A DNA stretch of 56,611 nucleotides from Bradyrhizobium sp. SRS-191. GTDB lineage: Bacteria > Pseudomonadota > Alphaproteobacteria > Rhizobiales > Xanthobacteraceae. The DNA is taken from the NCBI RefSeq assembly GCF_024586915.1, contig NZ_JANBVS010000029.1:1-56611 (forward strand), given 5' to 3'. How positions within the stretch are numbered: position 1 is the stretch's first letter; the number at the start of each line of letters is the position of its first letter. The notes beneath the pieces were generated by a model, which was not told the DNA's origin, ran no database searches, and saw nothing but the letters and a program-made list of their open reading frames with translations. The translations under genes and the position numbers were made by a program. Below are positions 47,489 through 55,204 of this stretch, one piece after another.

Positions 47489-47887
47489 TCAGTCGGCGGC
47501 GGCCTCGATCGCCTCCATGTCGTCGTCCGACATCCCGAAATGATGCCCGATCTCGTGGATCAGCACGTGGCGGACGATGTGGCCGAGGCTCTCGTCGTGC
47601 TCGGCCCAGTAATCCAGGATCGGCCGGCGGTAGAGCCAGATCATGTTGGGCAGCCGCGGCAGGTCGTCATTGCTGCGGAACGGCAGGCCGGTGCCCTGGA
47701 ACAGGCCGAGCAGATCGAACTCGCTCTCAGCCTCCATCTCGTCGAGCACCTCTTCGGTCGGGAAGTCGTCGACGCGGATGATGACGCCCTCGCACATCCC
47801 GCGGAAATGCGCAGGCAGCCGCTCGAACATCTCGTGCGCGATGGCTTCCATGTCGGCGAGCGAGGGGGCTTTCAGATCGGTCCACAT
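47489..47887 (-). CDS. Minimal zincin metallopeptidase (PF06262 family)
   Basis: A 132-residue protein with the zinc motif HEIGHHFGMSDDDM (His111, Glu112, His115, with Asp or His further on), the mark of the minimal-zincin group. No signal peptide is visible, so it is likely cytosolic. Members are thought to be proteases or ancestral-type metal hydrolases with no firm substrate. It is upstream of leuD on the same strand with about 95 bases between. Confidence 0.88.
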   Translation of the reverse strand: MWTDLKAPSLADMEAIAHEMFERLPAHFRGMCEGVIIRVDDFPTEEVLDEMEAESEFDLLGLFQGTGLPFRSNDDLPRLPNMIWLYRRPILDYWAEHDESLGHIVRHVLIHEIGHHFGMSDDDMEAIEAAAD

Positions 47888-48007
47888 TGCCGCCTTCTAG
47901 CCCGGCCTTGATCATCTTGCATCCCGCTTTATGCCGCGTGCAGCGGTTGACGCGGGCGGTGAAAACGGCGACCGTCCGCGGCGCGCGATTTGGGTTTTGG
48001 GGGACGC

Positions 48008-48340
48008 ATGCGACAGAAGTCGGTGATGCTGGCCGGGACGGCGCTGGCCGTGGCCGTCGTGATTTCGATGTCGGCAGGCGTGCGGGCTGAGCCGGCGACA
48101 CGAACCGAGCTTCGAACCGTTCGGGGCGAGACCAGCACGGATTTCTCGGCGCAGCGACGCCCGCGGCGCATTATGATCTATCCCCGCCGCTATGAGGGCC
48201 ATTGGGACCCGGACGTCGTGCCGCGCTACAATCCCGGCCCCAATGCGGTTCGCGTCTGTGACGCGTCCTATGTTCCGGAACATCGCCCGAGCGGCACCGT
48301 CATCGTGCCGCATATGAGCTGCTATTGGCGCCGCGGCTGA
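48008..48340 (+). CDS. Small exported protein with a Pro/Tyr-rich motif
   Basis: A 110-residue protein with a signal peptide (about 1-27, MLAGTALAVAVVISMSAGVRA). The mature part has RRIMIYPRRYEGHWDPDVVP and YNPGPNAVRV, then two cysteines. The motif RxIxxxPxRYxG...VPxYxPGP recurs in the 48924 gene, so they may be related. First of four exported-protein genes in a row on this strand. Function unknown. Confidence 0.72.
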   Translation: MRQKSVMLAGTALAVAVVISMSAGVRAEPATRTELRTVRGETSTDFSAQRRPRRIMIYPRRYEGHWDPDVVPRYNPGPNAVRVCDASYVPEHRPSGTVIVPHMSCYWRRG

Positions 48341-48570
48341 ACCCGCTCGCGTGCTCATCCGATAGTGCCTGTCGTGCAACAGTGCCGATATGTCGCGAGA
48401 TCAGCCGGAACTGGGCGTAGCAGTTCGGCATTCTGCTCGGGCGCAGGTCTTCAGGTCCCATTCACGTCGCTCATTCGAGACTGATCTGCGTCGTACCGCA
48501 GCGGCGGCCATCATCGGAGATGGCGGTGCACGGTGCCCGGCGTGATGTCAGGCGATCGAAGGAGAAGTTC

Positions 48571-48843
48571 ATGACTGTGATGAAGCTGTTGGGCATTGCG
48601 GCGGTCGGTGCCGTCCTGGCTTTGGCTGCGCCGGCGCAGCGCGCAGAGGCGCTGTCGCTGAGCAATCCTGGCGCTGCGACAGCAGTGCAGCAGGGCGCGG
48701 CACAGGAGACCACCCAGGCGCATTGGCATGGACGCCGCCACCACTGGCATCCGCGCCGGCATTATTATCCGCGGCATCACTATCATCCGCGCCACCACTG
48801 GCGCCCGCATCATTACGGCCATCGCCATCACGGCCGTTGGTGA
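48571..48843 (+). CDS. Small histidine-rich exported protein
   Basis: A 90-residue protein with a signal peptide (about 1-27, LLGIAAVGAVLALAAPAQRAEA). The last 40 residues are extreme in composition, with 16 histidines, many as HH pairs, plus Arg, Tyr, Trp and Pro (HYYPRHHYHPRHHW). Such a tail could bind metal ions such as Ni, Cu or Zn, or heme. The ribosome site AAGGAGAAG is strong. It is too biased for a domain call. Confidence 0.75.
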   Translation: MTVMKLLGIAAVGAVLALAAPAQRAEALSLSNPGAATAVQQGAAQETTQAHWHGRRHHWHPRRHYYPRHHYHPRHHWRPHHYGHRHHGRW

Positions 48844-48882
48844 GCGCGGCTCCAGCGCTGCCGATCCATGATCGACATCAAA

Positions 48883-48903
48883 CAGGCCCGCTCTGCGGGC
48901 CTG
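48883..48903. terminator. Hairpin between the His-rich and SINKTY genes
   Basis: CAGGCCCGC and GCGGGCCTG form a 9-bp stem around TCT. There is no T-run after it, so it may be only a pause or an mRNA-stabilising stem at the 3' end of the His-rich gene. Confidence 0.5.
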
Positions 48904-48923
48904 TACGTTATGGTGGGCTGGGA

Positions 48924-49271
48924 ATGGGGTCCGTCATGGCATCTTCCATCAACAAGACTTATTCCATCAACAAGACTTATTCGATTAACAAGACTTATTC
49001 GATCAACAAGACTTGGCTCGGTATCGGCGTCGTCACCGTCGCTATGTTGATCGCAAGCTCCGCCGCTACCTCGCCCGTGATCGCGGCTTCCGCTGACGTT
49101 GCGGCCGGCCGTTTGGCAGCCGCGACGGACGTGGGCGCCCATCGGCAGCCTCGTTCGCGGCAAGTTGCAAGATCGATCATCGTGCCGCCTCGCTATCACG
49201 GGCGCCCTATCGAATATGTGCCTGCTTATCCGCCCGGCCCTGTCGTCCTGTTCACGCCGTTCTTCGACTGA
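48924..49271 (+). CDS. Exported protein with N-terminal SINKTY hexapeptide repeats
   Basis: About 115 residues from ATG 48924, or 111 from the in-frame ATG at 48936. Directly after the start comes four tandem copies of a six-residue unit, SINKTY three times and SINKTW once. A hydrophobic helix follows (LGIGVVTVAMLIASSAATSPVIA), and the mature part ends RSIIVPPRYHGRPIEYVPAY then PPGPVVLFTPFFD, which resembles the motif of the 48008 protein. The repeat sits before the export helix, which is unusual. Function unknown. Confidence 0.7.
   Translation: MGSVMASSINKTYSINKTYSINKTYSINKTWLGIGVVTVAMLIASSAATSPVIAASADVAAGRLAAATDVGAHRQPRSRQVARSIIVPPRYHGRPIEYVPAYPPGPVVLFTPFFD
48945..49016 (+). repeat. Four tandem 18-base units coding for SINKTY
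   Basis: Units at 48945, 48963, 48981 and 48999 follow TCCATCAACAAGACTTAT, with the first two identical and the last two differing by a few bases. The period keeps the reading frame. The two identical units suggest recent duplication, and copy number may vary between strains. Confidence 0.92.
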
Positions 49272-49505
49272 GCTTGCTATCGCCGCGCCGCCTATCGCGT
49301 TCGCTCGACGACGCAGGCGCTCATGCAGATGATCTCTTGCCGCGACGCCACGCCGCAGATGCGCGCGCAGCGTGCATCATTCATGCCGCATTCACGTCGC
49401 TATCTCTACGTTCATGTTGGGGGTGCGCCAATCCATCGATCGGACGACCAGCAAAGGCGCTGCATGGGTCCATCGTTATTTCACGGCATTCAGGGAGAAG
49501 GGACC

Positions 49506-50186
49506 ATGATGAGGATGAAGGACCAGCGTGCTGGTCTTGCTCGTCGCCTCAGTCTTGCGGCGGCAGCACTTTTCGTATTCGCAGGTGCGTCCGGTCGGCC
49601 CGCGTCGGCGATGTCGCCTGTTGGGCCTGGCGCTGGGCCTGCGACACAGGCCGCGTCTGACGCCGTGACAATTCAGGTCCGTGGTCCGGGCGGCCATGGC
49701 GGCGGACATTTCGGCGGTGGTGGCGGTGGCTTCCACGGCGGCGGTGGCTTCCATGGTGGTGGCGGCTTTCACGCCGGCCCGGCCTTCCATGGTGGTGGTG
49801 GAATGTTCAGAGGCGGAGGTGCTCCCGCCTTCCATGGCGGCGGCGGTCACGCATTCGGCGGCGGGGGCCCGCGTCACGTGTTCCACGGCGGCGGTCCGGT
49901 GTTCCATGGCGGAGGCGGTCCGCGGCCGGTGTTCCATGGCGGCGGCTACTATCATCGCCCGCATTACGGCTATCGGCCATATTACCACCATCACCGCCGG
50001 CACTTCTACGGCTACCGCAGCTACTACACCCCGACCTACACCACGGGCTACTACTACCCCTATCGTCGCTGCCGGATCGTCTACACCTATTACGGCCCGC
50101 GCCGCATCTGCCACTACCGGCATTGGCGTGGTCATCACTGGCGCCATCATCATCGGTGGCATCACCGTCACCACCGCTACTACTGA
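49506..50186 (+). CDS. Exported glycine/histidine-rich protein
   Basis: A 226-residue protein with a signal peptide (about 1-39, LSLAAAALFVFAGASGRPASA). The middle consists of FHGGGG-type repeats from about 65 to 145, and the end is Tyr/His/Arg-rich (HHWRHHHRWHHRHHRYY). No fold is expected for the middle. The composition suggests metal binding or a surface-coating role, which is inference. The ATG at 49506 follows GAGAAGGGA. Last of the exported-protein series; a hairpin terminator follows. Confidence 0.75.
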   Translation: MMRMKDQRAGLARRLSLAAAALFVFAGASGRPASAMSPVGPGAGPATQAASDAVTIQVRGPGGHGGGHFGGGGGGFHGGGGFHGGGGFHAGPAFHGGGGMFRGGGAPAFHGGGGHAFGGGGPRHVFHGGGPVFHGGGGPRPVFHGGGYYHRPHYGYRPYYHHHRRHFYGYRSYYTPTYTTGYYYPYRRCRIVYTYYGPRRICHYRHWRGHHWRHHHRWHHRHHRYY

Positions 50187-50212
50187 TTCGTCTGAGCGCT
50201 GATCGAAACAAT

Positions 50213-50244
50213 GAAGGACGCCCAACGGCGTCCTTCTGTCGTTT
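50213..50244. terminator. Bidirectional hairpin terminator
   Basis: GAAGGACGCC and GGCGTCCTTC form a perfect 10-bp stem with a 4-base loop, followed by TGTCGTTT on the plus strand and by ATTGTTTC on the minus strand. It lies between the convergent glycine-rich gene and the small gene at 50269. Confidence 0.8.
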
Positions 50245-50268
50245 CAGCGGGGAGAATTCGGCACTGCG

Positions 50269-50484
50269 TCAGAGCCAGTCCTTGAACTGCCAGTTCTTCA
50301 CGCTCAGTTTCCACGGCACCAACGTGTCCAGCCGCCATTTGGCAAAGCGTCCCGGCGGCCAGTTCGACAGCCGGCGCTCCTCCTTCGGTTCTTCGGGCTT
50401 GGCGATGATCTTGGCGGGCGGCGTCTTGCGGCGCTGACGTGTCGCGTCGCGAATGAGGTCGACGTATTCCGGCTTGTTGGCCAT
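50269..50484 (-). CDS. Small basic protein of unknown function
   Basis: A 71-residue protein, MANKPEYVDLIRDATRQRRK then KIIAKPEEPKEERRLSNWPP and ending in VKNWQFKDWL. It is highly charged with five tryptophans near the C-terminus and no signal or membrane segment. The ATG at 50484 follows GAGGAGC. Codon choice fits its neighbours. No family recognised. Confidence 0.65.
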   Translation of the reverse strand: MANKPEYVDLIRDATRQRRKTPPAKIIAKPEEPKEERRLSNWPPGRFAKWRLDTLVPWKLSVKNWQFKDWL

Positions 50485-50679
50485 GGCAGGCTCCTCGGCA
50501 CGTTCCTCTGCGGACGCGGCGCGCCCTGCGGTAGGATTGTGCGTCAAGAGATTTTAATAAGCGATTGCCGCGTCTGATCGACGTTGAGTCGAAATGAAAA
50601 CGCGGCGGCCTCATTGGAAGCCGCCGCGCTCGTTTGCAGGTCGGTCGCCGCGCAGCTCTGCCGCGCCGGCGAAGAGGTC

Positions 50680-52086
50680 TCAGCGCCAGTCGCGCACGTC
50701 GACGAAGTGGCCGGCGATCGCCGCCGCTGCGGCCATCGCGGGCGACACCAGGTGGGTGCGGCCCTTGAAGCCCTGGCGGCCTTCGAAGTTGCGGTTCGAG
50801 GTCGAGGCGCAGCGCTCTTCCGGCGCCAGCTTGTCCGGGTTCATGGCGAGGCACATCGAACAGCCCGGCTCGCGCCACTCGAAGCCGGCCTTGATGAAGA
50901 TCTTGTCCAGACCTTCCGCCTCGGCCTGCTCCTTGACGATGCCCGAGCCTGGCACGACCATCGCGTTGACATGACCGGACACGGTCTTGCCCTCGGCGAT
51001 CTTGGCGGCGGCGCGCAGATCCTCGATGCGGCCATTGGTGCAGGAGCCGATGAAGACGCGGTCGAGCTTGATGTCGGTGATCTTCGTGCCCGCGGTCAGG
51101 CCCATGTACTTCAGCGCGCGATGCTTGGAGATGCGCTTGGCCTCATCCGCGATCTTGTCCGGATCGGGCACCATGCCGGTCACCGAGATCACGTCCTCGG
51201 GCGAGGTGCCCCAGGTGACGATCGGCGGCAGCTTGGCGGCGTCGAGCCGCAGCTCATGGTCGAAATGCGCACCGTCGTCGGAGCGCAGCGTCTCCCAATA
51301 GCGCATCGCCGCGTCCCAGGCGGCGCCCTGCGGCGCCTTGGGACGGCCGCGCAGGAAGTCGTAGGCCTTTTCGTCCGGCGCGACCAGGCCGGCGCGGGCG
51401 CCGCCCTCGATTGACATGTTGCAGACGGTCATGCGGCCTTCCATCGACAGCGCACGGATCGCCTCGCCGGCGTATTCCAGCACGTAGCCGGTGCCGCCGG
51501 CCGTGCCGATCTCGCCGATGATGGCGAGGATGATGTCCTTGCCCGTGACGCCGTCCGGCAGCTTGCCGTCGACGGTGACGCGCATGTTCTTTGCCTTCTT
51601 CTGGATCAGCGTCTGCGTCGCCAGCACGTGCTCGACCTCTGAGGTGCCGATGCCGTGCGCCAGTGCGCCGAACGCGCCGTGCGTCGAGGTGTGGCTGTCA
51701 CCGCACACGATCGTGGTGCCGGGCAGCGTAAAACCCTGTTCCGGGCCGATGACGTGGACGATGCCCTGGCGGCGGTCGAACTCGTTGTAATATTCGACGC
51801 CGAATTCCTTGGCGTTCTCGGCCAGCGCCTTGATCTGCTCGATGCTCTCCGGATCGGGGTTCGGCTTGGAACGGTCGGTGGTCGGCACGTTGTGATCGAC
51901 CACGGCCAGCGTCTTCTCCGGCGCATGCACCTTGCGCCCGGTGGCGCGCAGGCCTTCAAACGCCTGCGGCGAGGTCACCTCGTGCACCAGGTGGCGGTCG
52001 ATGTAGAGCAGGCAGGTGCCGTCCTCGGCTTCGTGCACCAGATGGTCGTTCCAGATCTTGTCGTACAGGGTGGTCGGCTTCGACAT
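50680..52086 (-). CDS. leuC: 3-isopropylmalate dehydratase large subunit
   Basis: A 468-residue aconitase-family enzyme. The N-terminus is TTLYDKIWNDHLVHE; VCGDSHTSTHGAFGA holds one [4Fe-4S] cysteine ligand, and GSCTNGRIEDLRAAA with EPGCSMCLAMNPD holds the other cluster ligands. With LeuD it isomerises 2-isopropylmalate. The start at 52086 gives the usual N-terminus. leuD is downstream but not adjacent. Confidence 0.97.
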   Translation of the reverse strand: MSKPTTLYDKIWNDHLVHEAEDGTCLLYIDRHLVHEVTSPQAFEGLRATGRKVHAPEKTLAVVDHNVPTTDRSKPNPDPESIEQIKALAENAKEFGVEYYNEFDRRQGIVHVIGPEQGFTLPGTTIVCGDSHTSTHGAFGALAHGIGTSEVEHVLATQTLIQKKAKNMRVTVDGKLPDGVTGKDIILAIIGEIGTAGGTGYVLEYAGEAIRALSMEGRMTVCNMSIEGGARAGLVAPDEKAYDFLRGRPKAPQGAAWDAAMRYWETLRSDDGAHFDHELRLDAAKLPPIVTWGTSPEDVISVTGMVPDPDKIADEAKRISKHRALKYMGLTAGTKITDIKLDRVFIGSCTNGRIEDLRAAAKIAEGKTVSGHVNAMVVPGSGIVKEQAEAEGLDKIFIKAGFEWREPGCSMCLAMNPDKLAPEERCASTSNRNFEGRQGFKGRTHLVSPAMAAAAAIAGHFVDVRDWR

Positions 52087-52369
52087 GAGCGAATGCTCCC
52101 GGGAATGAAGGTTTGAAACAGGACGCGTGACGGGCACGCGTGAACAGGCAGAGCGGCGCTGCGGCTTACAGCGCGTGCCTAAGCTCTGACGTTGCCGAAG
52201 TGGCGAAGCGTCCGAAGAACCGCCCGGGCAGCCGGCTATGATCGTCGATGACGACGCGGCGGCAGGCCATGCTGGTGCGATCTAGAACCATTTCAGGGCG
52301 ATATATAGCACGCAGGCGCGGGAGTGCGAGATGCGTTTGTCGCAGGGAAGACTCGCTGGGTCTCTCAGC

Positions 52370-52472
52370 CGTCATTCCGGGGCGATGCGCAGCATCGAGC
52401 CCGGAATCCCGAGCTGATCATCCCATCTCGAGATTCCGGGTTCAGCCCCTTCGGGGCTGCCCCGAATGACGG
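52370..52472. repeat. Palindromic repeat, family F
   Basis: It opens CGTCATTCCGGGGCGATGCG and closes AGCCCCTTCGGGGCTGCCCC then GAATGACGG; inner arms GAGCCCGGAATC and GATTCCGGGTTC are inverted. The ends share CGTCATT with family B but the rest differs. Confidence 0.83.
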
Positions 52473-52480
52473 CGTGGCCA

Positions 52481-52513
52481 AAACAAAAAAGCGCGGGACC
52501 AGCCCGCGCTTTT
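52481..52513 (-). terminator. Terminator after rplS
   Basis: On the minus strand GCGCGGG pairs with CCCGCGC around a 5-base loop and is followed by TTTTTTG. The plus strand also has TTTT after it, so it may work both ways. It lies about 25 bases past the rplS stop. Confidence 0.87.
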
Positions 52514-52536
52514 CGTCAATCCAGTGGAAGCAACGA

Positions 52537-52923
52537 TTACTCGTTGACCGCGGCGGCCTGCTGGCGGTCCTGCTTCTCGACGATGCGGGCCGACTTGCCG
52601 CGCAGCTGGCGCAGGTAATACAGCTTGGCGCGACGCACCTTGCCGCGGCGCACGACCTTGATCGAGTCGATCATGGGGGAGAGGATCGGGAACACGCGCT
52701 CCACGCCCTCGCCGTAGGAGATCTTGCGGACGGTGAAGCTCTCGTTGATGCCGCCACCGGAACGACCGATGCAGACGCCTTCATAGGCCTGCACGCGGGT
52801 GCGCTCGCCTTCGACGACCTTCACGTTGACGATCACGGTGTCGCCCGGGCCGAACTCCGGAATGGTCTTGTTGGCGGACAGCTTGTCGAACTGCTCTTTT
52901 TCGAGCTGCTGAATCAGGTTCAC
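52537..52923 (-). CDS. rplS: 50S ribosomal protein L19
   Basis: A 128-residue ribosomal protein. The N-terminal NLIQQLEKEQFDKL, the core FGPGDTVIVNVKVVEGERTR and the end RRAKLYYLRQLRGKSARI are standard L19. The GTG at 52923 is the likely start, since it follows GGAGA and no ATG fits. It lies at the 30S/50S interface. It follows trmD in the rpsP-rimM-trmD-rplS order found in many bacteria. Confidence 0.96.
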   Translation of the reverse strand: MNLIQQLEKEQFDKLSANKTIPEFGPGDTVIVNVKVVEGERTRVQAYEGVCIGRSGGGINESFTVRKISYGEGVERVFPILSPMIDSIKVVRRGKVRRAKLYYLRQLRGKSARIVEKQDRQQAAAVNE

Positions 52924-53030
52924 GGGTAAATCTCCATCGGCGGCGCGCCCAGCCGGGTCACGCGGGCTGCGCTTGTTCCTGCCGTCACTTGCGGAATTGG
53001 GCGCTCCTATAAGGCAAAGCGCGAGGCTTG

Positions 53031-53804
53031 TCACCCGTCTGTCGTGCTTTTTGGCGCTTTTTGGCGGGTCCTGCTTTGTTCTCGGGGCTGACGCGCCTGC
53101 CATTCGGCCCACAAATCCGGCCTTCGCGCGTCAGTGAGGGCCTCGGCCTGCGCGCGCCGCCACGCCGCGACCTTGGCGTGGTCACCGGATGTCAGCACAT
53201 CCGGAATGCTACGGCCCTCGAACAGCTGCGGCCGGGTGTATTGCGGGTACTCCAGTAGGCCGTGGGAGAAGCTCTCGTCGCTGCCGGATTCGAGCTTGCC
53301 CATCACGCCCGGCAGCAGCCGCACGCAGGCGTCGATCAGCACCAGCGCCGCGATCTCACCTCCCGACAGCACGTAGTCGCCGATCGAGACCTCGACCAGC
53401 TCGCGCGCGTCGATCACACGCTGGTCGATGCCCTCGAAGCGGCCGCACACGATCAGCGGTCCTGGACCGGCGGCGAGCTCGCGGACGAGCGCTTGCGTCA
53501 ATGGCCGACCGCGCGGGCTCATCAGCAGCTTCGGCCGCTCGGGTGCGACGGCGGCGGCGTCGATCGCGGCCGCCAGAACGTCGGCGCGCAGCACCATGCC
53601 AGGGCCGCCCCCGGCCGGCGTGTCATCGACGCTGCGGTGCTTGTCGGTGGCCGACGCCCGGATGTCGCGCGCCTCCAGCGCCCAGATGCCGGAGGCGAGC
53701 GCGCGGCCGGCGAGGCTCACGCCGAGCGGCCCCGGAAACATCTCGGGAAACAACGTCAGCACGGTGGCCCGCCAGGGCGCGGTGGGAGAGGACGAAGTGG
53801 TCAT
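53031..53804 (-). CDS. trmD: tRNA m1G37 methyltransferase TrmD
   Basis: A 257-residue SPOUT-fold enzyme. TLFPEMFPGPLG starts the fold, LLMSPRGRPLTQALVRELA and LIVCGRFEGIDQRVID form the trefoil knot that binds SAM, and SIGDYVLSGGEIAALVLID is the tRNA-facing hallmark. It methylates G37 next to the anticodon and prevents frameshifts. The C-terminal extension from about 235 (RRPDLWAEWQARQPREQSRTRQ) is basic and longer than in the E. coli enzyme. Confidence 0.96.
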   Translation of the reverse strand: MTTSSSPTAPWRATVLTLFPEMFPGPLGVSLAGRALASGIWALEARDIRASATDKHRSVDDTPAGGGPGMVLRADVLAAAIDAAAVAPERPKLLMSPRGRPLTQALVRELAAGPGPLIVCGRFEGIDQRVIDARELVEVSIGDYVLSGGEIAALVLIDACVRLLPGVMGKLESGSDESFSHGLLEYPQYTRPQLFEGRSIPDVLTSGDHAKVAAWRRAQAEALTDARRPDLWAEWQARQPREQSRTRQKAPKSTTDG

Positions 53805-53888
53805 GATGAACTGTTACGGCACCGGCGCGATGAGATCGAGCCCTACTCAGAGCGCTGAGCGCCAAGATTGGTGCGGCTCCACCACCGG

Positions 53889-54039
53889 TGTCGTCCCGGA
53901 CAAGCCGTGACGCGCGTCAGCGCATCGCGGCGCCGATTCGGGACCCATACCGCGTCATGTTAGAAAGGGGCACGCGGCCCGTCACGCGCCAACCAATCGG
54001 CTGCGGTGGTTATGGGTCCCCGCTTTCGCGGGGACGACG
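53889..54039. repeat. Palindromic repeat, family A, copy 3
   Basis: It opens TGTCGTCCCGG, has GGGACCCATACCGCG near the middle, and closes TATGGGTCCCCGC then GCGGGGACGACG. The right end lies inside the rimM reading frame and supplies its last residues and TAA stop. Confidence 0.87.
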
Positions 54040-54606
54040 AGCGGAGGGCGTGGAGGCAGAGTCGTCCTCTTGCGAAGCCGGCTCATCGGCGGCGTCTTTG
54101 TCCTCGCCCTCGATTTCCGTCGGCAACTCGATGATCACGCGCCCACCGGCCAGATCCACCGTCGGCACCACGGCATTCGTGAACGGCAGCATCAGTGTGC
54201 TGCCGGAGGGCGGGGCGATCTCGATGATGTCGCCGGCGCCGAAATTATGGATCGCGAGCACGCGGCCGAGCGGCGCCCCTGCGGTGGTTTCCGCGGCGAG
54301 ACCGATCAGGTCGGCGTGATAGTACTCGTCGTCATCGGTCTCGGGCAGGCGATCGCGCGGAACGTAGAGCTCGAGCCCGTTGAGCCGCTCGGCTGCATTG
54401 CGGTCGGTGACGCCCTTGAAGCTCGCGACCAGATGATCCTTCGCTTCGCGCGCCTTCGCGACTTCGAGCGAACGACTGCCGTCCTTGGTCGTCAGCGGGC
54501 CGTAGTGCAGCACGGCCAGCGGATCCTCGGTGAAGGTCCACAGCCGCACCTCGCCGCGCACGCCGTGCGCGGCGCCGATCTTGGCGACGCAAATGAGCTT
54601 GGACAT
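54010..54606 (-). CDS. rimM: 16S rRNA processing protein RimM
   Basis: A 198-residue protein. The N-terminal beta-barrel has ICVAKIGAAHGVRGEVRLWTF, and the C-terminal PRC-barrel has EYYHADLIGLAAE, FGAGDIIEI and MLPFTNAVVPTVDL. It binds S19 and assists 30S maturation. After the conserved VIIELP end (about residue 170) comes an acidic tail, and the last eight residues RPRESGDP are coded by a family A repeat that also gives the stop. The tail is probably not needed for function. Confidence 0.95.
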   Translation of the reverse strand: MSKLICVAKIGAAHGVRGEVRLWTFTEDPLAVLHYGPLTTKDGSRSLEVAKAREAKDHLVASFKGVTDRNAAERLNGLELYVPRDRLPETDDDEYYHADLIGLAAETTAGAPLGRVLAIHNFGAGDIIEIAPPSGSTLMLPFTNAVVPTVDLAGGRVIIELPTEIEGEDKDAADEPASQEDDSASTPSARRPRESGDP

Positions 54607-54611
54607 CAGCC

Positions 54612-54716
54612 GGCCTCGTCCTTCGAGACGCGCGCCAGGGCGCGCTCCTCAGGACGAGGAGCCAACCCCTCATGCCAGGGAGCACGGCGGAAGCCGTGCG
54701 TCTCGACGCATGAGGC
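54612..54716. repeat. Palindromic repeat, family G, between rpsP and rimM
   Basis: It opens CCTCGTCCTTCGAGACGCGC with a GGCGCGCTCCTCAGGACGAG arm, and a second pair of arms is CCTCATGC and GCATGAGG. From memory, the CATCCTTCGAGACG/CTCCTCAGGATGAGG repeat type is common in Bradyrhizobium; not searched. It lies in the rpsP-rimM spacer, so it is in the mRNA if the genes are co-transcribed. Confidence 0.75.
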
Positions 54717-54734
54717 CATGATCGCCAAAGGACG

Positions 54735-55067
54735 TTAGCCCTTGGCGGCGGCTTCGGCCTGCGCCTTGCGCTCCTTGCGCGGCACGGCCTTGATCGGGTT
54801 CTGGCGGGCGTCGCGCTTCTTGACGCCGGCGGCATCGAGGAAGCGGGCGACGCGGTCGGACGGCTGCGCGCCCTTGGCGAGCCAGGCCTTCACCTTCTCC
54901 ATGTCGAGCTTGAGGCGCGCCTCGTTGTCCTTTGCCATCAGCGGATTGAAGTGGCCGAGACGCTCGATGAAGCGGCCGTCACGCGGAAAGCGCGAGTCGG
55001 CGACGACGACGTGATAAACCGGGCGCTTCTTGGTGCCGGCACGGGCGAGACGAATGACGACGGACAT
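54735..55067 (-). CDS. rpsP: 30S ribosomal protein S16
   Basis: A 110-residue ribosomal protein. VIRLARAGTKKRPVYHVVVA and RDGRFIERLGHFNPL are the S16 hallmarks, followed by a Lys/Arg/Ala-rich tail (RKERKAQAEAAAKG) common in alphaproteobacteria. It follows ffh and precedes rimM in the conserved order. Confidence 0.97.
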   Translation of the reverse strand: MSVVIRLARAGTKKRPVYHVVVADSRFPRDGRFIERLGHFNPLMAKDNEARLKLDMEKVKAWLAKGAQPSDRVARFLDAAGVKKRDARQNPIKAVPRKERKAQAEAAAKG

Positions 55068-55113
55068 GAAAGTTCTCCTGAGTGTCGATGTCTTGATACG
55101 AAGTTGGATGGGG

Positions 55114-55195
55114 CGTCATTGCGAGGAGCGAAGCGACGAAGCAATCCAGAGTCGCGCGTGACGCCCTGGATTGCTTCGCTCCGCTCGCAATGACG
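55114..55195. repeat. Palindromic repeat, family B, copy 4
   Basis: It opens CGTCATTGCGAGGAGCGAAG and closes CCTGGATTGCTTCGCTCCGC then TCGCAATGACG; near-perfect inverted halves meet at AGTCGCGCGTGACG. It fills most of the rpsP-ffh gap, so it lies in the mRNA if the genes are co-transcribed. Confidence 0.88.
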
Positions 55196-55204
55196 GGAGT
55201 GAGG

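Larger units (their letters stand above)
52087..52536. other. Intergenic region between rplS and leuC, with family F repeat
   Basis: No gene was found in 450 bases. The part near leuC should hold the leuC promoter and leader; no leader peptide rich in leucine codons was recognised. The middle is plain and the part near rplS holds the family F palindrome and the rplS terminator. Confidence 0.6.

Noticed and set aside
48945..49016. Possible small CRISPR array
   Set aside because: The 18-base units are directly tandem with no spacers and code for SINKTY; not a CRISPR.
52087..52369. Leucine leader peptide or T-box before leuC
   Set aside because: No run of leucine codons, specifier loop or antiterminator could be recognised.
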